A stretch of 64,000 nucleotides of DNA from Dyella nitratireducens (GCF_014642835.1 NZ_BMJA01000005.1:186001-250000); one strand, 5' to 3'; positions 16,299 through 26,680 are shown, numbered from the stretch's first letter. Made by a program: numbers and translations. Notes: a model not told the origin generated them from the letters alone.

Positions 16299-17789
16299 CT
16301 ACGGGGCCACGGCCACGTCGTGCCGATTCCACCAGCCTCCGCCCAACGCCTGGAACAGTGCCACCGTATCCGCATAGCGTGCCGCACGCGCCTGGATCAG
16401 GTTGAGCTGCGCCTGCCGATACGTCACCTGCGCATTGAGCAACGCCACCATGCTGATGTCACCCGCCGCATATTGCTTCTGGGCGATGTCAAAGCTGCGT
16501 GCAGCCGCCCGTTCGGCACGCGCGGACGCGGCCATGGCGTCCGCATCAGACTGCAAGGCATGCAAAGTATCGGCGACGTTTTGCAATGCAGATAGCACCG
16601 TGCTGCGATACTGCTCCGCTGCTTGCTTATAAGCGGCTTCCGCGGCGCGCTGCTTATGCCTCAACGTACCGCCATCAAACAGCGGTGCGGTCACCGCGGC
16701 CCCGATGTTCCAAAAGCCGGTGCCCGAACCGAACAGCGTATGCATCTGATCAGTGGCGCTGCCCCAGTTGGCGGTGACGTTGATGTTCGGCAAACGGGCT
16801 GCAAACGCTACGCCGATCTGCGCGCACGCGGCATGCAATTGCGCATCGGCCATGCGCACATCCGGACGCTGCTCGACCAGTCGCGCGGGCAAGGTCAGCG
16901 GCAAATCTTGCGGCAGTTGCAGGCTGTCCAGCGTGAAATGGGCGGCGACATCCTGGTCGGGTGTACGGCCGGTCAGTACCGCCAGCACGTCCCGCTGCTG
17001 TGCCAGTTGCTTACGCAAGGGTGGCAGGCCGGCACGTGTTTGCTCCAGCGTGGCCTCCTGCGCGGCGACGTCATTGTCTGAAGCATCACCGATGTCCAGC
17101 TGCTTTTTGCTGGTTTCGAGGATCCTGGATTGGCTGTCGATCATGTCTTGCGTGGCGTCGATCTGCGCGCGCAGCGCAGCCTCCTGCACCGCCGCGTTGA
17201 CCAGGTTGGATGTCAGCGTGAGATACGTCGCCTCCAACTGAAAGCGCTGCGCATCCGCCTGCGCCACCAGCGATTCCACCTGCCGACGGTTGGCTCCCCA
17301 CAAGTCCGGCACGTAGGAGATGCTGAGCTGTGCCGTGGTGAGGTTATAGAGCGTGCTGTTGGAAGTGAGCGCACTGGAAAGCACCTGCCCGGTTTTCTGC
17401 CGGGTGGGATCGATGCCGGCACTCACTTGCGGGAAGTATTGGCCGCGTTGCGCGCGCACGTCTTCCATCGCCTGACGCAATGCCTCTTGTGTGGCCGCGA
17501 CATCGGGATTGTGCTTGAGCGCATCATCGATCAGGCCATTCAACGGCTGGGACTGAAACAGCGTCCACCATTGGCCGGGGATATCCATGTCCGTTTTGAA
17601 GTGCTGTGCCTTCCCGTCCGCACCTGGTGCGGAGGCGGTCGCCGAGGGCGTGCCCTCTTCCATATAGCCCTGTGCAGCAGGCGGTGCGGGCCGATGGTAA
17701 TTCGGTCCGACCGCGCAGGCGCCGAGAGCCAGGCTCGCGCCAGCCACGAGCACGGGACGACGCCATTTGAAAAGACGATGCTTGGCCAT
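16299..17789 (-). CDS. outer-membrane factor lipoprotein of an RND efflux system (NodT family)
   Basis: A TolC-like outer-membrane channel. The 496 aa precursor has a lipoprotein signal (LALGACAVGPNYHRPAPP), so Cys is acylated after cleavage, and two OEP domains with the family motifs VGPNYHRP, LRQAMEDVRAQRGQYFP and the coiled-coil-rich regions. It is the last gene of a three-gene operon and starts two bases after the RND pump stop codon, so the complete pump is MFP-RND-OMF. Confidence 0.93.
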   Translation of the reverse strand: MAKHRLFKWRRPVLVAGASLALGACAVGPNYHRPAPPAAQGYMEEGTPSATASAPGADGKAQHFKTDMDIPGQWWTLFQSQPLNGLIDDALKHNPDVAATQEALRQAMEDVRAQRGQYFPQVSAGIDPTRQKTGQVLSSALTSNSTLYNLTTAQLSISYVPDLWGANRRQVESLVAQADAQRFQLEATYLTLTSNLVNAAVQEAALRAQIDATQDMIDSQSRILETSKKQLDIGDASDNDVAAQEATLEQTRAGLPPLRKQLAQQRDVLAVLTGRTPDQDVAAHFTLDSLQLPQDLPLTLPARLVEQRPDVRMADAQLHAACAQIGVAFAARLPNINVTANWGSATDQMHTLFGSGTGFWNIGAAVTAPLFDGGTLRHKQRAAEAAYKQAAEQYRSTVLSALQNVADTLHALQSDADAMAASARAERAAARSFDIAQKQYAAGDISMVALLNAQVTYRQAQLNLIQARAARYADTVALFQALGGGWWNRHDVAVAP

Positions 17790-17791
17790 GA

Positions 17792-20700
17792 TCAGATCTC
17801 CACCTCGCCTGGCGCATGTCCCCAGCGTTGCTTGATGAAGTTCTCCATCCCGTAATACAGGCTGGGCAGGATGAATAGCGTCAATAGCGTAGCGATTGGC
17901 AAACCACCCACCACCACCGTCGCCAGGCCGCGCTGCACATCAGTGCCGATGCCGGTGGCAAGCGCTGCCGGCAACATGCCGATGCTAGCTACCGTCGCCG
18001 TCATCAACACGGGACGGAAGCGCTCGGTGGCGCCGACCAGCACGGCCTCGAATAGCGACAAGCCCTCATGTCGCACTCGATTGATGTTGGACACCATGAT
18101 GATGCCGTTCTGCACCGCGACGCCGAACAACGCAATGAAGCCGACAGCCGTGGCAATGTTGAGCGTCTCGCCGCGGAAGTGCAGCGCGATCAGGCCACCC
18201 ACGGTGGCCAGCGGCACCACGCCGAGCACCAGCACGGCCTGGTGGAACTTGCCAAATTCGGCAAACAACAACACCGCCATGATGGCCATCACCAGGCCCA
18301 TCACCACGATCAGTCGCGCCTGCGCACGCTGTTCGTTCTGGAAATTGCCAGCCCATTCGAGACTATATTGGGACGGGTCGAAATGCACTTTGTCGGCGAT
18401 CTGCTTCTGCGAATCGGCCAGGTATTCCGACAATGCACGATCACGATTGTCGATGCGGATGGTGAGCTCGCGCTCGCCGTTTTCGTGCGAGATGGTGCTT
18501 TCCCCTGTTGCAAGCTGGATATGCGCCACTTGCTTCAACGGCACTTGTGCGCCGGTGGCCGAGGTGAGTGGCAATTCACCCACTGCTTCGAGATTGTTGG
18601 CGACATCGTTGGAGACGCGCGCCGTGACGTTATAGACGCGATCGCCCACATACACCTGCGTGATCGGTGAACCACCGATGGCGGTCTGAATCAGATTGGT
18701 GATATCGCCGACGTTGATACCGTAGCGCGCGGCCGCATCCCGATCGGCGGTGATCGTCAGCTGCGGAATCGGCGGCTCCTGGAAAATCGATGCGTCGGCA
18801 GTACCGCGCACGCCCTTCAACACGCCGACGATTTCGTTGCCGATACGGCGAAGCTCATGGAAATCGTCGCCATAGATGCGCAATACCAGCGGACTATGTG
18901 CGCCGCCGATCATATCGTTCTCGCCATCCACGATCGGCTGGCTGATGCCCACGCTGATGCCCGGCATCTGGTCCATGCGCGCCCTGAATTTACGCAGGAA
19001 TTCAGCCTTGGTCTCACCGTGCCAGGTGCTGTAGGGGGTAAGGCCCACGGCAGCCTCGACGTGTGACGGCGTCCATGGATCGGAACCGGTATCGTTGCGG
19101 CCAAGCTGTGTCACCACATAAGACACCTCGGGAAATTCGCGCACAACCTTGCGCAGTTGCGCCGTCATTTGGCTGGCCTTGTCCAGCGACAAGCCGGTAG
19201 GCATCTGCACCTGCAGCCACAGCGATCCTTCATCGAGGTCCGGCAGGAACTCGCGGCCGATGGTTGCGCCCAATATCAACACGCCGACGAATGCCACGAT
19301 GGCAACGCCATAAGCCACCGGCAGGTTGTGCAGCAATCGGCCCAAGGTATGCGTAAAGCCTTCCTGCAGGCGCTTGAGCGGTTTGTTTTCAAATATCTTG
19401 CGCGGCTTGCGCAGGGCAAGGAACGCCAGCGCCGGCGTCAATGTAACCGTGCACAGCAGTGCCGCCAGCAGTGCGTAGCTGACGGTAAAGGCCATCGGCC
19501 GGAACAGCTTGCCTTCCGCATGCTCGAACGCAAATAACGGGAAATACGCGGTGATGATGATCAACGTCGCAAAGAAGATGGAGCGCCCGACATGACCCGT
19601 CACCAGCATCACATCGTCTTCGACCAGCACTTCCGTCGGCTTCATCTCACGCTGACGCAGGATCGCCTCGGTGACCACGATCGCACCATCCACGATCACG
19701 CCGAAGTCGATCGCGCCGAGCGAAAACAGATTCGCCGACATGTGCGTGAACTGCATCAGGATGAACACCGTCACCAACGACATGGGAATAGCCACTGCCG
19801 CCACCAGCGCGGAACGCGGGCTGCCCAGAAACAGGATCAGCACGATGCACACCAGGCCGATGCCTTCCATCACGGTGTGGAAGACTTTTTCCTTGGTGGC
19901 ATTCACCAAGTAGTCGCGATCGATGTACGGCACGATCTTTACGTCTTGCGTCGCGAGCTGCTTGTTCAACGCCGCCACCTTGGCGTGAACGCCGTCGAGC
20001 ACGCGCGAGGGATTCTCGTACTTGAGCAGATCGACGATGCCTTCGATGGTGTCGGGATTGCTGTCCTTGCCGAGAATGCCTTCGCGCACCTGATGGCCAT
20101 AGCGCAGCTTGCCGAGCTCGCGCACCAGCACGGGTACACCATTGTTCTGCGTGACGACGATGTCGCCCAGATCATTCAGCGAATGCACCATGCCGACGCC
20201 ACGCACGATGTACGACTGCTCGCCACGCGTGATGCGCCCACCGCCAGCGTTGGAGGTGTTGGCGGAAATCGCCGCCGTCACCTGGTTCACGCTTACGCCG
20301 TAGTGCAGCAGTTGCGTGGGATCCAGCTCAAGTTGGAATTCCTTGGTGAAACCGCCGAAGTTGTCGACGTTGATGACGCCTGGTACCTGCTGCAAGGCCG
20401 GGATCACAATCCAGCGCTGGATCTCCGACAGCTCCATCAGGTTCTTCGACTTCGATTCCAGCGTGTAGCGATAGATTTCGCCGGCCGGTCCACTGACCGG
20501 GTCCAGCCCCGGCGAAACGCCCGCAGGCAGTGTGACCTGACTAAGGCGCTCCTGGACGCGCTGACGCACCCAGTAGTCATCGGAGCCATCCTTGAACACC
20601 ATGGTGATCAGCGACAGGCCGAACGTGCTGCTCGAACGCATCATCACCAAGTTCTGCGTGGTGGCCAGTTCACGTTCCAGCGGAATGGTAATCTGCTGCT

Positions 20701-20884
20701 CGATTTCCTCTGCCGCAAGGCCCGGTACCTGCGTGGTGACCTGCGTGGTGACATCACTCAGTTCCGGATACGCCTCGATCGACAGCCGAGTCCACGAGTA
20801 GTAACCGAAACAAATGACGAGAAACGTCACCACGATGAACAGTTTTCGTTTCTCGAAACAGAAGCGGAAGAGCTGATTAATCAT
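17792..20884 (-). CDS. CusA/CzcA family heavy-metal efflux RND transporter
   Basis: A proton-driven inner-membrane pump of 1030 aa with the 12-helix RND layout and two large periplasmic loops. It starts MINQLFRFCFEKRKLFIVVT and carries the heavy-metal-family motif around AIDFGVIVDGAIVVTEA in helix 4, whose acidic residues form the proton relay. The start at 20884 overlaps the end of the adaptor gene by eight bases. The exact metal cannot be told from sequence by eye; the CzcA/CusA type handles divalent cations (Zn, Co, Cd, Ni) or Cu/Ag. No metal-sensor gene lies next to it. Confidence 0.93.
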   Translation of the reverse strand: MINQLFRFCFEKRKLFIVVTFLVICFGYYSWTRLSIEAYPELSDVTTQVTTQVPGLAAEEIEQQITIPLERELATTQNLVMMRSSSTFGLSLITMVFKDGSDDYWVRQRVQERLSQVTLPAGVSPGLDPVSGPAGEIYRYTLESKSKNLMELSEIQRWIVIPALQQVPGVINVDNFGGFTKEFQLELDPTQLLHYGVSVNQVTAAISANTSNAGGGRITRGEQSYIVRGVGMVHSLNDLGDIVVTQNNGVPVLVRELGKLRYGHQVREGILGKDSNPDTIEGIVDLLKYENPSRVLDGVHAKVAALNKQLATQDVKIVPYIDRDYLVNATKEKVFHTVMEGIGLVCIVLILFLGSPRSALVAAVAIPMSLVTVFILMQFTHMSANLFSLGAIDFGVIVDGAIVVTEAILRQREMKPTEVLVEDDVMLVTGHVGRSIFFATLIIITAYFPLFAFEHAEGKLFRPMAFTVSYALLAALLCTVTLTPALAFLALRKPRKIFENKPLKRLQEGFTHTLGRLLHNLPVAYGVAIVAFVGVLILGATIGREFLPDLDEGSLWLQVQMPTGLSLDKASQMTAQLRKVVREFPEVSYVVTQLGRNDTGSDPWTPSHVEAAVGLTPYSTWHGETKAEFLRKFRARMDQMPGISVGISQPIVDGENDMIGGAHSPLVLRIYGDDFHELRRIGNEIVGVLKGVRGTADASIFQEPPIPQLTITADRDAAARYGINVGDITNLIQTAIGGSPITQVYVGDRVYNVTARVSNDVANNLEAVGELPLTSATGAQVPLKQVAHIQLATGESTISHENGERELTIRIDNRDRALSEYLADSQKQIADKVHFDPSQYSLEWAGNFQNEQRAQARLIVVMGLVMAIMAVLLFAEFGKFHQAVLVLGVVPLATVGGLIALHFRGETLNIATAVGFIALFGVAVQNGIIMVSNINRVRHEGLSLFEAVLVGATERFRPVLMTATVASIGMLPAALATGIGTDVQRGLATVVVGGLPIATLLTLFILPSLYYGMENFIKQRWGHAPGEVEI

Positions 20885-22004
20885 TGAGCAGCACTCCGCC
20901 ACGGACGATCACGCGATCGCCCGACTTCAAGCCCTTAAGCACGCGCGTATCACCGGATTCGTCGTAGCTAAGGTCCACGGTGCGGCGCTCGAACGCCCAT
21001 GGCGATACTTCAACAAACACGCTGATGTTGTCGTTGTTCATCAACAGGGCGGACTCGGGTACGAACACCTGCACCGGTTGCGGTACGTCAATGTTGACGT
21101 TGGCGTACATGTTGGGCTTGAGCTTGTCGCCTACATTGGCAAACACGGCACGCACCAGGTCGCGGCGCGTATCCGCCTGCAGTACCGGACTCACGAAAGC
21201 GACCGTGCCATGGAACGCCTGGCCCGGATACGCTGACAGCGCTGCATCCACCTTGTCGCCTTTGGCAACCAGCCCCACATCGCTTTCCGGCACGTTGGCA
21301 GTGATCCACACCGAATCAAGATTCGAGATGGTCAGCATCGCCGCGGTGGCATCGTTGACGTATGTACCAGGCGACACCGTCAGCGCGGTGACGTAACCGC
21401 TGGTCGGCGCCACGACCTGCATCAATCGTTGAGCTGCGGCATCCTGCGTGCCACCCACGGCGGTGAGGCGGGTCTGCGCGCGCTTGAATTCGGCCAGTGC
21501 CTGGTTGTAGCCGCTCTGCGCCGATTCCAGATCTTTGGTGGCATTGCCGCCGGCCGCTTTTACAACGCGTGCGCGATCGAGCGTTTTCTTCGCAAGATCC
21601 AGCGCATCCCGCGCCTTTGCAACATCGGCATCGGCTTGTGCGAAATCGCCGGAGTCAATGACGGCCAGCAGCTGGCCTTTATTGACACGGTCACCTAGCC
21701 CCACCTTCAACTCCATCACCTTGCCGGTGAGTGGCGGCAATACGTTGGCCGTGTGCGTCGGGTCGGCTTCTACGTTGCCTGGAAACGTCATCGCGTGTGG
21801 CGCCTGGCGTGATTCCACCGGCTGTACCACGAGCTCTTTGCGCAGCGGGGAGCCATCCGGCACCTTGATCAGGCCGTTCTCGACGGTGAAGGCCGGCGGC
21901 TGGTCAGCCTCTTGATGGGAGCCGTGCGAGCAGGCTGCCAGGGTCAGAGCGAGAGTGATGGCGACCGACAGTCGGCGTCCATGTGTTTTCAGCAGGTGAA
22001 GCAT
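20877..22004 (-). CDS. periplasmic adaptor (membrane fusion protein) of the RND efflux system
   Basis: Links the RND pump to the outer-membrane channel. The protein begins MLHLLKTHGRRLSVAITLAL and has a lipobox LTLAACSHG, then a lipoyl/barrel-sandwich half (VMELKVGLGDRVNKGQLLAV), a helical hairpin and beta-barrel domains. The start at 22004 has GGGGA upstream; an in-frame ATG at 22019 is possible. The gene is first in the operon and lies behind a structured 200-base leader. Confidence 0.9.
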   Translation of the reverse strand: MLHLLKTHGRRLSVAITLALTLAACSHGSHQEADQPPAFTVENGLIKVPDGSPLRKELVVQPVESRQAPHAMTFPGNVEADPTHTANVLPPLTGKVMELKVGLGDRVNKGQLLAVIDSGDFAQADADVAKARDALDLAKKTLDRARVVKAAGGNATKDLESAQSGYNQALAEFKRAQTRLTAVGGTQDAAAQRLMQVVAPTSGYVTALTVSPGTYVNDATAAMLTISNLDSVWITANVPESDVGLVAKGDKVDAALSAYPGQAFHGTVAFVSPVLQADTRRDLVRAVFANVGDKLKPNMYANVNIDVPQPVQVFVPESALLMNNDNISVFVEVSPWAFERRTVDLSYDESGDTRVLKGLKSGDRVIVRGGVLLND

Positions 22005-22081
22005 CGTTTTGTTCCCCATCGATTCGGCGCCATGGCGCTTACTGCAGCCACAAGGCCACAGCCGTGTTGCAAAACGGTGAA

Positions 22082-22188
22082 GGGGACAAGGCAAAGCCTT
22101 GCGTGCCCCGGACCGCGGTTTGGCCGTCCAAGACCACCGCCTCCGGGTCACGCGGGGCGGCAGTCAGCTAAACGGACTAATAGTCGGA
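22082..22188 (-). promoter_or_regulatory. structured leader of the RND efflux operon
   Basis: Between the Na/Pi gene and the adaptor gene the transcript can form a hairpin with a perfect 6-bp stem (CAAGGC/GCCTTG, 22087-22092 and 22096-22101) extended by GGGG/CCCC (22082-22085 and 22106-22109). It also holds a CCGCC/GGCGG pairing and a dyad around CGGACTAATAGTCGG (22174-22188) that could be an operator. I recognise no known riboswitch class. No T-tract follows, so it is not a plain terminator. Confidence 0.35.
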
Positions 22189-22216
22189 GGTTCGGCTTGC
22201 GTATGACTGTCCAAGT

Positions 22217-23887
22217 TCAGGCTTTTCCTTCTGCAACGGCGTGATGGTGTCCATTGGGCTGCACCAGCCGGCCCTGTAGCAGGCCGGCGCGTTCCAATGG
22301 CAGGTAGGCAATGGCCGCCAGATGCGAATGAATACGGCGCAAATCGCGCAGGATGCGGAGGTACACGTCGCCACCGCCACCGTCTCGCTGCTGACGCAGC
22401 TCGCGGATGTGTCGGTCGGAGGCGTCGTTTTCCAGGCGCCACAGCAATTCCTTGCGCTCCATCAATTGCTGGGCGGCGCGCAGATCCCCGCGCATGAACA
22501 CCGCAAGGCCCAGGCGCAGGCTTTCCATGATCTGCGCGTGCATGGCGGCAAGATCCTGGATGTCGTCGGCCGAGAAATCCTGGCCGCTTTGGGCTTTCTT
22601 GGCGGCGAATTCCACCAGGTTGTTGGCGGTGATATCGCCGATGTGCTCGATGTTGATGACGAACGCGTGGATTTCCTGGCTGCGCTCGCCGTCTTCTTCG
22701 TTCAACGCTTCGCCGCCGAGGTCGGCCAAGTACTGTCGGATGGCGACACCGAGGCGGTCCAGATAGGGGTCCTTCTTGCTGATGGCGGCGGCACGCACGC
22801 TGTCGTCCTTGCCGAAGATCTCGACCAGGCCCTTCAACATGTCTTCGACCATGTCGGCCATGCGCATGGATTCACGCTGTGCGTTCACCAGCGCTACACC
22901 GGCGCTTTCCAGCGCGGCCTCTTCCAGATACAGCGGCATGCCCGGATCGGCCGGCTGTGGCGGCTCAGGCAGCAACCGTACCAGCCATTGCGCGAGCTTG
23001 TTCACCGGCAGCAGGAAAATCAGCGCCAAAGCAAGATTGAAGGCGGTGTGAAAATTCACGGCGACACGCGCAGGCGCATCGCCCAGCGTCGACAGCCAGT
23101 GCGCCATCGGGTGCAGCAGCGGCAGGCAGATAACGCAGCCAAATGCTCGCACCAGCAGGTTACCCAGCGGCAACCGGCGCGCGACCGGCGTATGTGCTTC
23201 AAGCAAGGCCGGCAAGGTGCTGCCGAGATTGGCGCCGAGCACCAGCGCCATCGCACCCGTCGCATCGACCACTCCGCCGGTGGCAAGCGACACGATCAGC
23301 AGCACCACGGCCACACTGGAATGGCACATCCAGGTCAGCAGAGCAGCGACCAGTACAGCGATAACTGGCTCGTCTGCGAGTGCCTGCATGCCCGCCTTGA
23401 GCAACTGCGCGTTTTCCATCGGCGCCATGGTCAGTACGAGCAGATGCAGGGACAACAGCATCAGGCCCAGGCCGATACCGACACGGCCGATGTTTTCATA
23501 GCGCACATCATCCGTGCGTCGGTGCAAGGCGGTACCGAACAAAATCAAAATCGGTGCGATCAGCGCGATATTGAACGACATCACCTGCACGATCAGCGTA
23601 GTGCCGACGTTGGCGCCGAGCATCACCGCGAGACCCGGGGCGAGCCCAAGCATGCCGCTGGCAGCAAACGAGGTAGCCATCATGCCGGTAGCAGTACTGC
23701 TCTGCAGCAGCGCAGTGATGCAGATGCCGAACGCAAAAGCGCTCGGCCGGGTGCCGAGAAAACGGCCTAGCGAACGGCGCAGCATGCTGCCGTAACCGCG
23801 CAGTACGCCGCTGGTGACCATGTGCGTACCCCACAAGAGCAGGGCGACATAGCCGGCGATGTCGAAGAGTGCGAAGGTGCCTTTCAT
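22217..23887 (-). CDS. Na/Pi cotransporter family protein with PhoU domain
   Basis: The 556 aa protein has two inverted Na/Pi-cotransport repeats, each with the QSS/HSS-type signature (ALLQSSTATGMMATSFAASG and TWMCHSSVAVVLLIVSLATG), about eight transmembrane helices, and a C-terminal PhoU-like four-helix domain (LNEEDGERSQEIHAFVINIE, IGDITANNLVEFA). It is probably a phosphate importer or exporter driven by Na+. The ATG at 23887 has GGGAGG upstream; the longer frame runs back into a repeat. It lies upstream of the efflux operon in the same direction. Confidence 0.92.
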   Translation of the reverse strand: MKGTFALFDIAGYVALLLWGTHMVTSGVLRGYGSMLRRSLGRFLGTRPSAFAFGICITALLQSSTATGMMATSFAASGMLGLAPGLAVMLGANVGTTLIVQVMSFNIALIAPILILFGTALHRRTDDVRYENIGRVGIGLGLMLLSLHLLVLTMAPMENAQLLKAGMQALADEPVIAVLVAALLTWMCHSSVAVVLLIVSLATGGVVDATGAMALVLGANLGSTLPALLEAHTPVARRLPLGNLLVRAFGCVICLPLLHPMAHWLSTLGDAPARVAVNFHTAFNLALALIFLLPVNKLAQWLVRLLPEPPQPADPGMPLYLEEAALESAGVALVNAQRESMRMADMVEDMLKGLVEIFGKDDSVRAAAISKKDPYLDRLGVAIRQYLADLGGEALNEEDGERSQEIHAFVINIEHIGDITANNLVEFAAKKAQSGQDFSADDIQDLAAMHAQIMESLRLGLAVFMRGDLRAAQQLMERKELLWRLENDASDRHIRELRQQRDGGGGDVYLRILRDLRRIHSHLAAIAYLPLERAGLLQGRLVQPNGHHHAVAEGKA

Positions 23888-23927
23888 GGCCGGCCTCCCA
23901 AAAATTTCAACGTTGGTAGGTGCGAAC

Positions 23928-24003
23928 GTAGGTTGGGTTAGCGCAGCGTAACCCAACGTATTCGCGCGATATCGTTGGGTTACGCTGCGCTAACCCAACC
24001 TAC
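23928..24003. repeat. GTAG-headed REP pair, type GGGTTAGCGCAGCGTAACCC
   Basis: Perfect inverted arms of 31 bases (23928-23958 and 23973-24003), each starting with GTAG and forming its own hairpin (GTTGGGTT/AACCCAAC). It separates mgtA from the Na/Pi gene. This is the best-preserved copy of the second sequence type, which recurs at 52298 and 55760. Confidence 0.9.
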
Positions 24004-24025
24004 GGAAAAATAAACCGCGGTGGTA

Positions 24026-26680
24026 TTACAACCATCCCCGGTAACGGCGCATATAAAGCACCTTCACCGCCTGCGTCAGCGCACAGTAAGCCACCACGGT
24101 GGCCGCCAGCCAGCCGAAATACGCATCGGGCAAATGCACCATGCCGATCTTCGTGCCGATCCCAGTGAACGGGATGACCATGCCGATCACGATGATCGCC
24201 GTCGTGAGGCCCAATACCGGCGCCGCGGCCACGCTCTGCAGGAACGGAATCCGGCGCGTGCGGATCATATGCACCACCAGCGTCTGCGTGAGCAGGCTCT
24301 CGATAAACCAGCCCGACTGGAACAGTGATTGATGCTCCCCGGCGTTGGCACCGAATACAAACCACAACAGCAGAAACGTCGTGATATCGAAGATCGAGCT
24401 GGTCGGGCCGATCCACACCATGAAGCGGCCAATGTCGCTGGCATCCCATTTGCGCGGCTTACGCAGATATTCCTCATCCATGCGGTCGAACGGAATCGAC
24501 AACTGAGAAATGTCATACAGCAGATTCAGCACCAGCACCTGCAACGGCAGCATTGGCAGGAACGGCAGGAAGAAACTCGCCACCACCATGCTGAGTACGT
24601 TGCCGAAGTTGGAGCTGGCAGTCATCTTGATGTACTTGATGATATTGCCGAAGGTAATGCGGCCTTCCACCACCCCCTCCTCCAGCACCATCAAGTTCTT
24701 TTCCAACAGGATGATGTCGGCCGATTCCTTGGCGATATCGGTGGCGGTATCCACCGAGATGCCGACGTCCGCTTCGCGCAAGGCGGGGGCATCGTTGATG
24801 CCATCGCCGAGGAAGCCCACCGTGTGACCCTGGCGCTGCAGCGATTTCACCACGCGCGCCTTCTGCAGCGGCGACATCTTGGCGAACACGGTAGTGCGCT
24901 TCACCAAGTCATCGAGCGCGGCATCATCCAACGGTTCGATGTCACGGCCTTGCGCGGAGTTCTCCACGTTCAGGCCAACCTCGCGGCAGATCTTGCGCGT
25001 CACCGCTTCGTTGTCGCCGGTGATCACCTTCACTTCCACGCCGTGATGGTGAAGCGCCGCAATGGCGGTAGCTGCCGTGTCCTTCGGCGGATCGAGGAAG
25101 GCGAGGCAACCGACCGCGGTCAGCTCGGTTTCGTCGGCCACGCCATAGGCGCGATTGCTCGGCGGCTGTTGCTTGATCGCCACCACCAGCACGCGCAGAC
25201 CATCCTCGTTGAGGCGGCGCGTCATCGCCTTGATTTCGCGGCGGCGCTCTTCCGTCATCGGTACGATCTCGTCACCGCGCCGCTCGGTGGAGGAAATGGC
25301 CAGCATCTCTTCCACCGCGCCCTTGCACACCAGCAGGTTGTGGCCGTCGCCATTGGCGAGCACCACCGACATGCGGCGACGTTGGAAGTCGAACGGGATT
25401 TCGTCTACTACACGGTAACGCGACACGATCGGTTCCAGATCGCGATGCGCCAGCACGGCCTTGTCCATCAGGTTCTTCAAACCGGTCTGGAAGTGGCTGT
25501 TGAGATAACCGTATTCCAGGGCGTCATCCGAATCTTCGCCATCCAGGTCGAGGTGGCGTTCCAGCACGATCTTGTCGAGCGTCAGCGTGCCGGTCTTGTC
25601 CGTGCACAACACGTCCATCGCGCCGAAGTTCTGGATCGCATTCAAACGCTTCACCACCACCTTGCGCTTGGACATCGCCATGGCGCCCTTGGCGAGGTTG
25701 GCCGTGACAATCAACGGCAGCATCTCTGGCGTGAGGCCCACGGCTACCGACAGCGCGAACATCAGCGCCTCGAGAAAACCGTGCTTGTACCACTGGATGC
25801 CCAGCACCACCGGCACCATCACCAGCATGAAGCGGATCAGCAGCCAGCTCACGCTCTTTACGCCGCGATCGAAGCTGGTCTGCACTCGCTCGCCGACAAT
25901 GGTGCTGGCCAACGACCCCAAGTAGGTACGCGAACCCGTCGCTACCGCCACCGCAGTGGCCGAACCGCTCACCACGTTGGTGCCCATGTAGCAAACGGTA
26001 GGCAGGTCCAGCGGATTACCTTTCTGCGCGCCGTGCTCGCCGGCTTCCACCACGTGTGCCTGCGCTGGGCCGGCCTTTTCCACCGGCAGGGATTCACCGG
26101 TGAGGATCGCCTGGCTGATGAACAAGTCCTTGGCGGTAAGCAAGCGCAGATCCGCAGGCACCATGTCGCCCGCCGCCAGATGCACGAGGTCGCCGACCAC
26201 CAGCTCGTTCACCGGTACTTCGATGCGCTCGCTGTGGCCATCCGAGGCACGTCGCGTCACCGTGGCGGTATTGCGCACCATCGCCTTGAGCTTTTCCGCC
26301 GCCTGCGAGGAGCGGTATTCCTGGCTGAAGCTCAGCAGCACGCTGATGCCCACCATCACCGCGATGATGACCGGGCCTGACAGGTCATCCGGCGTTACGA
26401 ACACCTGCACCACCGCCAGGATCACCAGCACGATGATGAAAGGGTTGTTGAAGGCGCGCAGCAGCTGCACCGACCAGTGCGGCGGCTTCTCGTGCGATAC
26501 CTCGTTGATGCCGTCGCGTTCGAGGCGTTCGGTGATCTGTTCTTCGTCGAGACCAGCCAGGCTGGTGTCCAGGCCGCTCAGCAAGGCTTCGTTTTCGCGG
26601 AATGCATCCTGCGCGGCTGCCACATGCTGGGGTGCTGCCGCAGTCTTGGCTTTGGCCGCCTGGGTGACTCGGTTCATCAT
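24026..26680 (-). CDS. mgtA: magnesium-translocating P-type ATPase
   Basis: A P3B-type ATPase that imports Mg2+ at the inner membrane. The 884 aa protein has a cation-ATPase N domain (LAGLDEEQITERLERDGINE), the TGES actuator loop (ILTGESLPVEK), the phosphorylation site CTDKTGTLTLDK, the hinge GDGINDAPALREADVGISVD, and ten transmembrane segments. The start is one of two adjacent ATGs (26680 or 26677), after GGAAGCGAG. Expression is probably controlled by the long leader between 26681 and 27284. Confidence 0.96.
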   Translation of the reverse strand: MMNRVTQAAKAKTAAAPQHVAAAQDAFRENEALLSGLDTSLAGLDEEQITERLERDGINEVSHEKPPHWSVQLLRAFNNPFIIVLVILAVVQVFVTPDDLSGPVIIAVMVGISVLLSFSQEYRSSQAAEKLKAMVRNTATVTRRASDGHSERIEVPVNELVVGDLVHLAAGDMVPADLRLLTAKDLFISQAILTGESLPVEKAGPAQAHVVEAGEHGAQKGNPLDLPTVCYMGTNVVSGSATAVAVATGSRTYLGSLASTIVGERVQTSFDRGVKSVSWLLIRFMLVMVPVVLGIQWYKHGFLEALMFALSVAVGLTPEMLPLIVTANLAKGAMAMSKRKVVVKRLNAIQNFGAMDVLCTDKTGTLTLDKIVLERHLDLDGEDSDDALEYGYLNSHFQTGLKNLMDKAVLAHRDLEPIVSRYRVVDEIPFDFQRRRMSVVLANGDGHNLLVCKGAVEEMLAISSTERRGDEIVPMTEERRREIKAMTRRLNEDGLRVLVVAIKQQPPSNRAYGVADETELTAVGCLAFLDPPKDTAATAIAALHHHGVEVKVITGDNEAVTRKICREVGLNVENSAQGRDIEPLDDAALDDLVKRTTVFAKMSPLQKARVVKSLQRQGHTVGFLGDGINDAPALREADVGISVDTATDIAKESADIILLEKNLMVLEEGVVEGRITFGNIIKYIKMTASSNFGNVLSMVVASFFLPFLPMLPLQVLVLNLLYDISQLSIPFDRMDEEYLRKPRKWDASDIGRFMVWIGPTSSIFDITTFLLLWFVFGANAGEHQSLFQSGWFIESLLTQTLVVHMIRTRRIPFLQSVAAAPVLGLTTAIIVIGMVIPFTGIGTKIGMVHLPDAYFGWLAATVVAYCALTQAVKVLYMRRYRGWL

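Noticed and set aside
24329-26380. A 683-codon open frame on the plus strand opposite mgtA
   Set aside because: It is antisense to a clearly recognisable P-type ATPase, is His/Arg/Gln-rich as expected for a shadow frame in GC-rich DNA, and has no known motif.
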